Assembly: GCF_900101345.1 (NCBI RefSeq)
Contig: NZ_FMUX01000002.1
Location: 62,001-126,000 of the forward strand
DNA: 64,000 bases
Direction of reading: 5' to 3'
DNA from: Desulfoluna spongiiphila
GTDB taxonomy: Bacteria; Desulfobacterota; Desulfobacteria; Desulfobacterales; Desulfolunaceae
Below the pieces are notes generated by a model that saw nothing but the letters and a program-made list of their open reading frames with translations, was not told the DNA's origin and did not search any database. Positions within the stretch are counted from its first letter, which is position 1; each line of letters starts with the position of its first letter. Below, one piece after another: positions 18,398-26,607 of this stretch. The translations under genes were made by a program, and so were the position numbers.

Positions 18398-19855
18398 ATG
18401 GGAATTGAGATGAAGCGACAGATCGATGTCACCTTCCTCGGGCCGGAGAAGGTGGCGAAGATTCATGAGGCGAGCCTCACCCTTTTGGAAACGGTGGGCA
18501 TGCGCGTGGGCGGCGAGCGCGGCATCCGGGTTCTGCGTGACGCCGGGTGCGAGGTGGACGTAGACGGCATGGTAAAGATCCCCAGGGTCCTGGTGGAAGA
18601 GGCCCTGGAGACGGTCCCCAAGGAGCTGGTGCTCTACAACCGTGCCGGTGAGAAGGCCATGGTGATCAACACCGAGAACGCGGTCCATTTCGGTACCCAC
18701 GCCGACCAGCTGGAGTTTGTGGACCCGGACACCGGCAAGGTGCGCCCCTTTCTCAAGGCCGACACCAAGACCATGTGCACCCTGGCCGACGCCCTGCCCA
18801 ACATCGACTTTATTCTGTCGGTGGGTATGAGCAAGGACGTGGCCCCGGAGATCCAGACCCAGATCTCTTTTATCGAGACGGTGAAGCATTTCAGCAAGAC
18901 CATTAATTTTTCCACCAACGACATCGACAGCCTTCAGGAGGTGATCGATATCGCGGCCGTGGTGGCCGGCGGCAAAGAGGCCCTGGCCGAAAAGCCCTTT
19001 ATCTTTAACTACTGCGAACCCATTCCGCCCCTCTCTCACCCGGAAGAGAGCACGGAAAAACTGATTATCAGCGCCTTGAACCGCATTCCCGTGGTCTATA
19101 TGCCGTACTGCATGATGGGGGGCACCGCGCCCATGAGTTTTTCCGGTGCCCTGGTGCAGTGCAACGCCGAAGCCCTGGGAGGCCTTGTGGTGCACCAGCG
19201 CACATGCCCGGGGGCTCCGTTTATCTACGGTGCCATGCCCTCCATCATGGACATGATCTCATCCATCGGCAGTTACGGCGCGGTGGAGTTCCACCTGATG
19301 GTGGCGGCGGCGTCCGAGCTGGTGAGTCACTATGGCCTGCCTTTCTACGGCACGGCAGGGTGTACCGATGCAAAGGGACTGGACATCCAGGCGGTGTCGG
19401 AGGTGACCCAGGAGATCTTCTCCACCCTTCTGTCCAAGGCCAACCTGGTGCACGACGTGGGGGTCTCCGATCATTGCAACAGCGTCAACCCGGAGCTGGT
19501 GGTGCTCTGCGATGAGATTATCGAGAACCTCAAGCACTATGTGCGCGGCGTGGATGTGGACGACATTGACGAGATGGTGGAGATCATCACCCGCATCGGT
19601 CCCGGGGGGGCCTATCTCACGGAGAAGCACACCATGAAGAACTTCAGGACCATCCACTACCCCAAGTTCTTCAGCCGCAAGATGAAAAATCCGGAGACGT
19701 CCGAGGTAAGGGCAAAGATCCGCGAATCCATGCACGCCATCCTTGCCACCCACAAGGTACCTGCCCTTGATGAGGCCGTTTTGGCCGAACTGGACGCATG
19801 GACCCGGACACTTGAGGCAAGGCCCAACATCAACCCGATGTCAGACGCGTCATAG
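18398..19855 (+). CDS. MttB superfamily corrinoid methyltransferase (non-pyrrolysine), copy 1
   Basis: Protein of 485 aa of the trimethylamine methyltransferase superfamily, a TIM-barrel enzyme that moves a methyl group from a quaternary or tertiary amine to Co(I) of a corrinoid protein. The family pattern is visible from LGPEKVAKIHEASLTLLE through the MMGGTAPMSFSGALVQCNAEAL glycine-rich region to TAGCTDAKGLDIQ. There is no in-frame TAG, so it is of the MtgB/MtpB-like type lacking pyrrolysine, which characteristically demethylates betaines such as glycine or proline betaine. GGGAGGAG precedes the ATG. It is followed at 20 bp by the PanB-like gene. Confidence 0.9.
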   Translation: MGIEMKRQIDVTFLGPEKVAKIHEASLTLLETVGMRVGGERGIRVLRDAGCEVDVDGMVKIPRVLVEEALETVPKELVLYNRAGEKAMVINTENAVHFGTHADQLEFVDPDTGKVRPFLKADTKTMCTLADALPNIDFILSVGMSKDVAPEIQTQISFIETVKHFSKTINFSTNDIDSLQEVIDIAAVVAGGKEALAEKPFIFNYCEPIPPLSHPEESTEKLIISALNRIPVVYMPYCMMGGTAPMSFSGALVQCNAEALGGLVVHQRTCPGAPFIYGAMPSIMDMISSIGSYGAVEFHLMVAAASELVSHYGLPFYGTAGCTDAKGLDIQAVSEVTQEIFSTLLSKANLVHDVGVSDHCNSVNPELVVLCDEIIENLKHYVRGVDVDDIDEMVEIITRIGPGGAYLTEKHTMKNFRTIHYPKFFSRKMKNPETSEVRAKIRESMHAILATHKVPALDEAVLAELDAWTRTLEARPNINPMSDAS

Positions 19856-19875
19856 ACCCAAGAGGGAGAAAGCAC

Positions 19876-20724
19876 ATGAAACGCAAACCCACCCGTTTTG
19901 ACCTGCAGAAGATGAAGGAGAACCAGGAGAAGGTGGTCTGGCTTACCGCCTACGACTACCCCACCGCTGAGTTTGCCGAACAGTCCGGCGCCGAGATGAT
20001 CCTCGTGGGAGATTCCCTGGGCATGTGCGTCTACGGCTATGACGGCACCGTGCCCGTGACCATGGACCAGTGCCTCATGCACTGCGAGGCGGTGCGAAGG
20101 GCCGCCCCGAACACCTTTATCGTCGGCGACATGCCTTTTTTGAGCTACCAGGTGAGCGTGGAGGACGCCGTGCTTAACGCCGGGCGGTTTTACAAGGAAG
20201 CGGCGGTGGACGCCATCAAGCTGGAGGGCGGCAAACGCGTCTGCCCCCAGATCCGCGCCATCTCAGACGGCGGCATGCTGGTCATCGGTCACATCGGGCT
20301 TACGCCCCAGAGCTCCGGTCAACTGGGCGGGTTCAAGGCCCAGGGCCGCACCGCCGAGACCGCCATGGCCCTTATCGAAGATGCCTACGCCATCCAGGAG
20401 GCCGGGGCCTTTGCCCTTCTGGTGGAGGCTGTGCCCCCTGAGGTGATGAAGATCATCACCGAGGGGCTGGACATCCCGGTCTACAGCATCGGCGCAGGCA
20501 TCCACGCCGACGGCCAGCTCATGATCTGCAGCGACGTCCTGGGGATTTTCCAGGCCTTTACCCCCAAGTTTGTCAAGAAATACGCTGCCCTCGGGGCCGA
20601 GATCCGCAAAGCCTTCGAGGCCTACGGCGAGGAGGTGAGGGCGGGGCAGTTCCCGGCCGACGAGCACACCTACAAGATGGTGGAGGGCGAGCTTCCCAAG
20701 CTCCTTGACTGCCTTGAAAAGTGA
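19876..20724 (+). CDS. panB: PanB-like ketopantoate hydroxymethyltransferase
   Basis: Protein of 282 aa aligning with PanB over its whole length. Catalytic elements are conserved: VGDSLGM with the Mg-binding Asp, GDMPF with the second Asp, KLEGG (Lys/Glu), GHIGLTPQS, and VEAVPPE with the general-base Glu. The enzyme transfers a C1 unit from 5,10-methylene-THF to an alpha-keto acid (2-oxoisovalerate in pantothenate synthesis). It is unusual that it sits between two corrinoid methyltransferase genes, with 20 bp to the first, and no panC or panD nearby. It may have been recruited to couple C1 units and a keto acid in this pathway, or it may be the cell's only panB; the sequence cannot decide. 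Confidence 0.88.
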   Translation: MKRKPTRFDLQKMKENQEKVVWLTAYDYPTAEFAEQSGAEMILVGDSLGMCVYGYDGTVPVTMDQCLMHCEAVRRAAPNTFIVGDMPFLSYQVSVEDAVLNAGRFYKEAAVDAIKLEGGKRVCPQIRAISDGGMLVIGHIGLTPQSSGQLGGFKAQGRTAETAMALIEDAYAIQEAGAFALLVEAVPPEVMKIITEGLDIPVYSIGAGIHADGQLMICSDVLGIFQAFTPKFVKKYAALGAEIRKAFEAYGEEVRAGQFPADEHTYKMVEGELPKLLDCLEK

Positions 20725-20732
20725 CCCGTGAT

Positions 20733-20750
20733 GCCCCCCCCCTTTTTTTT
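20733..20750. repeat. C9-T8 homopolymer tract in the panB-mttB2 gap
   Basis: Nine C residues (20734-20742) run directly into eight T (20743-20750) in the 109-bp gap. Such tracts are slippage-prone; no stem precedes it, so a classical terminator is unlikely. Confidence 0.6.
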
Positions 20751-20833
20751 GTGACAGGATCGCTCCGACAGGGGAGGGGGGCCTTGAAGCGGCCCAGCGT
20801 CTTTGCGAGTACATGCCATGAGAAGGAGGTGTA

Positions 20834-22243
20834 ATGAACAGCCCGTTAAGCAGTATCCATGAAGCATCCATGAGCATCCTTGAAACCCTCGGCGTCCGGA
20901 TTCACCATCCGGAGCTGCTGGAGATGCTCTCGGATCGCGGTATTCGAAGGGACGGTGATACCCTCTTTTTCACGCGGACGCAGGTGGAGTCCCTCATCGC
21001 CTCAGCGCCGTCGGAGATCAGGCTCCACGCGCCAAACCCGGCATATGACATGGTCCTGGGGGGAGATCGGACGTATTACGGCGCGGGGTACGGGTGCCCC
21101 TCCATCCTCGATGGGGAGGGCGTGCGGCGAAGCACGACCTTTGAGGATTACCTCACCTTCCTGAAGCTTGTGGAGAGCAGCCCGGCCTTCTGCCTCAACG
21201 GCGGGGTCCTTGTGCAGCCCTCGGACATCACCCCGGAGCACAGCTTTCCCCTGATGCTCCGCGCGGCAATCCTGCACAGCGAAAAGTGCCTCATGGGCAT
21301 GCCCGGCCATCGCCGCGAGGTGGAGATTCTCATGGAGATGATGGCCATCGCCCGGGGAGGAAAAGATGCCTTTAAAGCAAAACCCCAGATCCTCACCCTG
21401 GTCAACGCCACCAGTCCGCTTCAGTTCGACAGCATTGCCCTGGAGACCATGGAGGTCTGTGCCCGGTACAGGCAGCCGGTGATCATCTCCCCCGGCCCCA
21501 TTGCCGGTGCCACGGGACCGGTGACCCTGGCCGGGAACCTTGCCATGGGCAACGCTGAGGCCCTGGCCGGTGTGGCCATCACCCAGCTGTTGAGGGAGGG
21601 GACCCCGGTGGTGTACGGGCTTCAGGCCACCACCGCGGACATGGCCACCGGCGGGGTCTCCATCGGTTCGCCGGGCTTTTCCCTTGAGGCCATGACCACA
21701 GCCCGCCTGGCAAAACGCTACGGCCTTCCCTGTCGCGGCGGCGGCGGCGGGACCGATGCCTGCTGCGTCAATGCCCAGAGCGGCTATGAGAGCATGATGT
21801 CCCTTATGGTCTCCCGTCGCGAAAAGGTGAACCTGATGCTGCACAGCGCCGGGATCTTAGATGCTTACGGGGCCATGAGCGTGGAGAAGTTCATCACCGA
21901 CCTTGAGGTGATCTCCATGGTGGAGTACCTGGAGGGCGGGTATGAGACCGCCACCGACGACCTGGCCGTTTCCGTCATTGAGCAGGGGGTAGATGGCGTT
22001 CCCTTCCTGGCCCACCCCCACACCCTGAAAAACTGCCGCACCACTCCCTGGATCCCGTCCGTCAGCTGGCGGGGACCCCTGAAGGGCCGTACGGGAAAAG
22101 AGGTGTTCGACCACCGCATCGACGCCGCCCGTGATCGCCTGCTGAGCGCATATAAACCGCCGCACCATGAACCGAACCGTCAGAACCAACTGGACACCTT
22201 CCTTGAATCATTGGGCATACCTGTCGGCCATACGGCAGGGTAG
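20834..22243 (+). CDS. MttB superfamily corrinoid methyltransferase (non-pyrrolysine), copy 2
   Basis: Protein of 469 aa, a clear but diverged paralogue of the enzyme at 18398. Shared patterns are SIHEASMSILETLGVRI at the start, PGPIAGATGPVTLAGNLAMGN in the barrel and the glycine-rich GGGGGTDA loop. No in-frame amber codon. Two non-identical methyltransferases served by one corrinoid protein suggest either two successive demethylations or two related substrates. AGAAGGAGGTG gives a strong ribosome-binding site. The next gene's most upstream possible start touches its stop codon. Confidence 0.9.
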   Translation: MNSPLSSIHEASMSILETLGVRIHHPELLEMLSDRGIRRDGDTLFFTRTQVESLIASAPSEIRLHAPNPAYDMVLGGDRTYYGAGYGCPSILDGEGVRRSTTFEDYLTFLKLVESSPAFCLNGGVLVQPSDITPEHSFPLMLRAAILHSEKCLMGMPGHRREVEILMEMMAIARGGKDAFKAKPQILTLVNATSPLQFDSIALETMEVCARYRQPVIISPGPIAGATGPVTLAGNLAMGNAEALAGVAITQLLREGTPVVYGLQATTADMATGGVSIGSPGFSLEAMTTARLAKRYGLPCRGGGGGTDACCVNAQSGYESMMSLMVSRREKVNLMLHSAGILDAYGAMSVEKFITDLEVISMVEYLEGGYETATDDLAVSVIEQGVDGVPFLAHPHTLKNCRTTPWIPSVSWRGPLKGRTGKEVFDHRIDAARDRLLSAYKPPHHEPNRQNQLDTFLESLGIPVGHTAG

Positions 22244-22278
22244 TGCCCGGCCAAAATGACATGAAGATGGAGGAACAG

Positions 22279-23871
22279 ATGAAGACAAATCAAACGGATC
22301 GTCCCTGGCATCAACGCATAGAAATCCCGGTCGTCTTAAGCACCCTGGCCGTTGTGCTCACCTTTTTCAGCTGGGCATTTACCGACACCGACGGCATGGG
22401 CGAGGTCATGAACCGCGCCTTTAAGGTGGCCACCCATCAGTTCGGGTGGCTCTATCTGCTGGTGGGCTTCCTGCTGGTGATCTTCGCCTTCTGGCTCGCC
22501 TACGGCCGTTACGGCGAGATCAAGCTGGGAGGCCCGGAGGACAAGCCCGAATATTCCTATTTCTCCTGGTTCGCCATGATCTTTGCCTGCGGTTACGGTG
22601 TGGGCCTCGTCTACTGGGGCGCTGCCGAGCCCCTCTCCATCTTCAAGGCCCCTCCCTTCGGGGTCGAAACCGGAACCCCCGAAGCTGGGGTGCTCTCCCT
22701 GGCCTACGCCTTTTTTCACTGGGGGTGGACGCCCTGGGCCATCTACATGGCCATCGGGGTTCCCATGGCCTATTTCATGCACTGCAAGGGTGCAAGTCCT
22801 CGGTTTTCAGCCGCCTTTCGGCCCCTCATGGGGGAGCGTGCCGACGGGTGGGCGGGCAAAATGCTGGATTCATTTCTCGTCATCGGTGTCATCGGCGGTG
22901 TGACCACGGCTACGGGGCTCGGCATCATGCAGCTTGCCTCCGGCCTCAACTCTCTGTTCGGGATCCCCGAGACGAAGATGGTCTATATCCTCATCGCCGT
23001 GGTCTGGATCTCCATCTTTACCTTCAGTACCGTCAGCGGTATCGACAAAGGCATCAAGGTGCTCAGTAACATCAACATTCCGCTGGCCATGATCCTCATG
23101 CTGTTCGTCTTCTTCGCAGGACCCACCATTTTCCAGATCAATATGGGCATGGATGCCTTCGGCCTGTACCTGACCCATTTTTTCAAGATGAGTTTCTGGA
23201 CCGACTCCGTGAGCAATGGGGGCTTTCCCCAGGGGTGGACCATCTTTTACTGGGCGTGGTGGATTGCCTCGGCCCCTGCAACGGGCTTGTTCGTGGCCAA
23301 CATTTCCAGGGGCCGGACCATTCGTGAGATGGTGCTCGTGCACATGTTCGTGGCCCCTATTGCCACATGGCTCTGGTTCACCGCCTTCGGCGGCACCGCC
23401 CTTTATCAGGAACTCATCGCCAAGACAGGTCTGGTGGAGTCCATGACAGAGACCGGCACAGGCGGTGTGGTCTTTACCATGCTTGAGCAGCTCCCCATGG
23501 GAAGCATCATGGCCGCAGCCTTTTTGATCCTTGTGGTGATTTTTCTATCCACCACCGTGGACTCGTACTCATACGTCTGCGCCCAGGTCTCCACCCGTTC
23601 CGATGCAAACCCGGAGCTGCCTCCCAAGGGTATCCGTGCCCTCTGGGCCATCGTCATCGGTCTTCTGGGGATCACCCTTGTCATGGTGGGTAAGGGGATC
23701 TCCGGTCTTCAGCTCTCCTCCATCGTTGCCTCACTGCTCATTATTTTCATCATGATGGGCATGTGCGTCAGCATGGTGGTGTCCATGCGAAGGGATGACC
23801 CGCGAATTCCGGCTGCCGAGGAGAGCCGCCCGGCCCCTGAGGCGCAAGAGAAGAATCCGGTGAACGCTTGA
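22279..23871 (+). CDS. BCCT family betaine/carnitine/choline-type transporter
   Basis: Inner-membrane secondary transporter of 530 aa with twelve transmembrane helices. The family signature is seen in YWGAAEPLSIF and in TM8 (YWAWWIASAPATGLFVANIS, RGRTIREM). The TM4 aromatic residues of the betaine box are kept (HWGWTPWAIY). In TM8 the two adjacent Trp are kept, but the third aromatic position seen in BetP-type WWISW is Ser here, so the bound cation may be bulkier or different from glycine betaine. ATG 22279 is chosen because GGAGG lies six bases upstream; starts at 22261 or 22267 are weaker. It imports the operon's substrate. Confidence 0.92.
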   Translation: MKTNQTDRPWHQRIEIPVVLSTLAVVLTFFSWAFTDTDGMGEVMNRAFKVATHQFGWLYLLVGFLLVIFAFWLAYGRYGEIKLGGPEDKPEYSYFSWFAMIFACGYGVGLVYWGAAEPLSIFKAPPFGVETGTPEAGVLSLAYAFFHWGWTPWAIYMAIGVPMAYFMHCKGASPRFSAAFRPLMGERADGWAGKMLDSFLVIGVIGGVTTATGLGIMQLASGLNSLFGIPETKMVYILIAVVWISIFTFSTVSGIDKGIKVLSNINIPLAMILMLFVFFAGPTIFQINMGMDAFGLYLTHFFKMSFWTDSVSNGGFPQGWTIFYWAWWIASAPATGLFVANISRGRTIREMVLVHMFVAPIATWLWFTAFGGTALYQELIAKTGLVESMTETGTGGVVFTMLEQLPMGSIMAAAFLILVVIFLSTTVDSYSYVCAQVSTRSDANPELPPKGIRALWAIVIGLLGITLVMVGKGISGLQLSSIVASLLIIFIMMGMCVSMVVSMRRDDPRIPAAEESRPAPEAQEKNPVNA

Positions 23872-24005
23872 TATAAGTATGGATGGAAAGAAAACGACCT
23901 TGCCTTCGGCGTGTCGCTTTTGGAAAACGCACCGAAAGGGCCGTCGGGGGCTGGTTCGAACGGAAGAGTCATTTTGCAGTCACCACATCACAGAGGAGAA
24001 CGTTC

Positions 24006-24641
24006 ATGTCAAATCACGATGCCATCATGGCTTCATTGATGTCAGGAGATACCGACCAGCTCATTGATCGGGTCAACAGCGCACTGGACGCCGGTATTCC
24101 CGCGGTGGAGATTTTGAATGAGGGGCTGATCTCCACCATGGATCTTGTTGGTGAGAAGATGGAATCCGGCGAGATGTTTATCCCCGAGGTGATCATGTGC
24201 GCCCAGGCCATGACCTCCGCCGTGGAAATTCTCAAGCCCCTGTTGGGCGAGGGGGACAACCGTACCGTGGGTACCCTCGTCATCGGTACGGTCAAGGGCG
24301 ACCTGCACGACATCGGCAAGAACCTGGTGCGCATGATGCTTGAGAGTTCGGGGTTTGGTGTGGTGGATCTGGGCGTGGACGTGGAGCCCCAGGCCTTTGT
24401 GGAAGCGGTCCGGAAGCATGATGCGGATATCGTGGCCCTGTCGGCCCTTCTCACCACCACCATGCCCATGTTGAAGAAGACCATGGACGCCTTCGAGGAG
24501 GCGGGCCTTCGAAATTCGGTGAAGATCCTCATCGGCGGCGCGCCGGTGAACCAGGGGTTTGCCGACGAGATCGGCGCCGACGGTTACGCCCCGGATGCCG
24601 GTTCCGCCAGCAAGCTGGCCAAGGCCGTGGTGACAGCATGA
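24006..24641 (+). CDS. Corrinoid methyl-carrier protein (MttC/MtbC-like)
   Basis: Protein of 211 aa with an N-terminal four-helix cap (B12-binding-2, about 1-85) and a Rossmann-like B12 domain. The cobalt axial ligand is His101 in GDLHDIG (residues 98-104), and SALLTTTM and GGAPVN complete the cobalamin pocket. It accepts methyl groups from the two MttB-like enzymes and would pass them to a methylcorrinoid:THF methyltransferase encoded elsewhere. Last gene of the operon; GAGGAGAACGTTC precedes ATG. Codon use equals its neighbours. Confidence 0.94.
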   Translation: MSNHDAIMASLMSGDTDQLIDRVNSALDAGIPAVEILNEGLISTMDLVGEKMESGEMFIPEVIMCAQAMTSAVEILKPLLGEGDNRTVGTLVIGTVKGDLHDIGKNLVRMMLESSGFGVVDLGVDVEPQAFVEAVRKHDADIVALSALLTTTMPMLKKTMDAFEEAGLRNSVKILIGGAPVNQGFADEIGADGYAPDAGSASKLAKAVVTA

Positions 24642-24787
24642 CTCCCTGGCCTTACGGCAGGGGACTGGCCCATGACATGAATCGATTGAACAGAAAAACG
24701 AAGGTTTTTGCCGGATAATGGCAGGTTACCAATCTGACGCCGGGTAAGGCATCGTTGTGCCTTTGACCCATGGAGAAGGGGGGCGAT

Positions 24788-24826
24788 CCTGTGTGGGCAG
24801 TGACGCTGAAAGCGCCTGCCCACAGG
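24788..24826. terminator. Hairpin between convergent corrinoid and cupin genes
   Basis: CCTGTGTGGGCAG (24788-24800) pairs with CTGCCCACAGG (24816-24826) with a 2-nt bulge, and an inner CGCT/AGCG stem stacks on top. There is no T-run, but the position between convergent stops suggests a two-way transcription barrier. Confidence 0.5.
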
Positions 24827-24855
24827 GATGATCTGCCCCCATTCTCACCGAGTCA

Positions 24856-25419
24856 TCACCTCTTGATGTCAATGATGTTTTGCAGGAGATGTTTGCACTT
24901 TCCACAGCCATTGCCTGCCCCTGTTGCCTCCACCATCTTTTCAACGGTATCGGCACCCCCATGGAGGGCTTTCACCGCATCGTCCATGGACACATTGTTG
25001 CAGCCGCAGGCCATCGACAAGATGTGCTCGATCTCCCCGATACAATTTCCGCACCCTGTGCCTGCGCCGGTGATTTCCTGGATTTCTTCCACTGTGCGGG
25101 CCCCACAGGCCATGGCTTTCCTGATATCGGCGTAACTGACCTGGTTACAATGGCAGACAATCCTGTTTACAGGGATGAGAATGGCTGTCAATACGATGGG
25201 CTCGTCATTTCGGATAGAGTGCATTTTTCCGGCCGGTGCCACAAACACATCCCCGGGATTCAGCTCGATCTCCTGGTCTTCCAGCACCCCAAAGCCTGAG
25301 CCCTGGACGCAATAAAACACCTCATCCAGGGTTGGGTGCTCATGCAACGGCACCTCCCTGTCAGGTTGAATATGATATACTTTCGTTTCAATCGATTCCT
25401 TCAAAGATTCTATATCCAT
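24856..25419 (-). CDS. Cupin fused to two BFD-like [2Fe-2S] domains
   Basis: Protein of 187 aa. Residues 1-85 are a cupin with metal ligands His26, His28, Glu33 and His67. Two tandem BFD-like domains follow: Cys89-X-Cys91 with Cys123-X2-Cys126, and Cys138-X-Cys140 with Cys172-X2-Cys175. Both halves carry the same TGAG(T/N)GCG(N/K)C signature. BFD domains bind a [2Fe-2S] cluster and in bacterioferritin-associated ferredoxin or nitrite and amine dehydrogenases pass electrons. A cupin joined to two of them suggests a redox sensor or electron-transfer partner. GGAG precedes ATG 25419. It converges on the demethylation operon and is divergent from the Crp/Fnr gene. Confidence 0.82.
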   Translation of the reverse strand: MDIESLKESIETKVYHIQPDREVPLHEHPTLDEVFYCVQGSGFGVLEDQEIELNPGDVFVAPAGKMHSIRNDEPIVLTAILIPVNRIVCHCNQVSYADIRKAMACGARTVEEIQEITGAGTGCGNCIGEIEHILSMACGCNNVSMDDAVKALHGGADTVEKMVEATGAGNGCGKCKHLLQNIIDIKR

Positions 25420-25889
25420 CTTTCCACTCCTTGTTTCTTTTTCTTCGGGGCGCTTTCATACGGTCCCCTGCAATCAAATATGGGTGATGAAATCATCATG
25501 CATCGCTGAGGACGTTCGGGGCGGGCTTAACACGGAAGCCAGCCCCATGGCCCTGCGATGTTGTGCCTTTTGGCCATTGTATCGTCTCAGCTGCAGGGTA
25601 AGTTCTTGAAACCAAAAGCGCCTTTGATGTGTGGCTACTGTAGCCCGCACACAGTGGAAAAAAAATAACATTTGTTGCGTTTTAGAGTCGGTGTGTTCCA
25701 TGGCAGGGTATGGCAAACCCGGCATGCTGAAGGTCTGGTTGTTTGTGTTTAAGTTCATCTTCTCTTGGTGCCGGAATAATCCTGCGATGAGTTGCGGCTG
25801 CTGATCTGGCAGAGGTATGATAATGTGGTCTTGGGACTGAATCCATTGGCGGGAACTTTCGAAGCGGGCGGTGAGATCATGGGGGCGTG
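25420..25889. other. Divergent promoter region of the cupin-BFD and Crp/Fnr genes
   Basis: This 470-bp region must contain promoters for both flanking genes. I see no clear FNR-type palindrome or riboswitch in it; only scattered A-rich runs near 25660. Confidence 0.4.
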
Positions 25890-26558
25890 ATGACTGAAAA
25901 ACCATACGACTTTTCAGAAAATCAGAAGGTCAACATCATGATTGAAGGGATGAACACGTGCTGGAAAGATATCCTTCACATGGCGACGCTGCACTCCTTT
26001 TCCAAGGGGCAGGTGGTGGACCAGGCGGCCGACGGGGTCTATCTGGTGAAGGAAGGGTGTTTGAGTTACAGCTGCTATCTGGATAGTGGTGAAAAGCGTA
26101 TTTTGTACTTTGTGGGACGAGACTCCCTGTGCAATGAAGCCGGTTGCATGATTCATCTCAAGGACCGAGTCTCTTTTGAGTTCCTGGCGGATACCCAGGT
26201 TTATACGTTTCCTCCACATCAATTCATGGATGTCGATTTTGTCCGCTCATACCCGGAGCTGTCCATTAACCTTTCGCAGTACATTATTTTTAAACGGATT
26301 TACCTCAGCCATTTTGTGGCAAATTTTTCAAATAATAAGCCCGTTACACGGGTCGCTGAAATCCTTTTACAGCTTTATGAGAGTGAACACGGGATCACTA
26401 TCAGCCAATTGGACATCGCAAATTTTCTCGGACTCCATTTAATGACTGTGTCCAGGGCTCTGGCGCAGTTGCGCGACGAGAATATTATCGGCAAGATCAC
26501 CAAGAACAAATTTGAGATATTTGATCCAGAGCGTCTCGCGGAATACGCAGAATGGTGA
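25890..26558 (+). CDS. Crp/Fnr family transcriptional regulator
   Basis: Protein of 222 aa with an N-terminal cyclic-nucleotide-type beta-barrel (about 25-115), a dimerisation helix and a C-terminal winged HTH (ITISQLDIANFLGLHLMTVSRALAQL near 170-195). No N-terminal four-Cys cluster motif is present, so it is not an FNR-type oxygen sensor; it may bind a small effector or haem. Start taken at ATG 25890; a GTG lies one codon upstream. It may control the divergent cupin-BFD gene or the nearby operon. RAYT element 1 lies directly after it. Confidence 0.88.
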   Translation: MTEKPYDFSENQKVNIMIEGMNTCWKDILHMATLHSFSKGQVVDQAADGVYLVKEGCLSYSCYLDSGEKRILYFVGRDSLCNEAGCMIHLKDRVSFEFLADTQVYTFPPHQFMDVDFVRSYPELSINLSQYIIFKRIYLSHFVANFSNNKPVTRVAEILLQLYESEHGITISQLDIANFLGLHLMTVSRALAQLRDENIIGKITKNKFEIFDPERLAEYAEW

Positions 26559-26583
26559 GCCCAAAAGGCGAAAAGGCGTTTTT

Positions 26584-26607
26584 GCGTTAGGGCGTTAGGG
26601 CGTTAGG
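26584..26607. repeat. Three tandem copies of GCGTTAGG
   Basis: The 8-mer is repeated exactly three times and its last bases merge with the left end of RAYT element 1. Confidence 0.7.

Noticed and set aside
17768-19195. 475-codon minus-strand frame across the opine-dehydrogenase and MttB genes
   Set aside because: Spans two well-identified plus-strand genes; shadow frame only.
18398-22243. Pyrrolysine-containing MttB
   Set aside because: Both MttB-like frames are full length without internal TAG, and both end with TAG, so they are non-pyrrolysine members.
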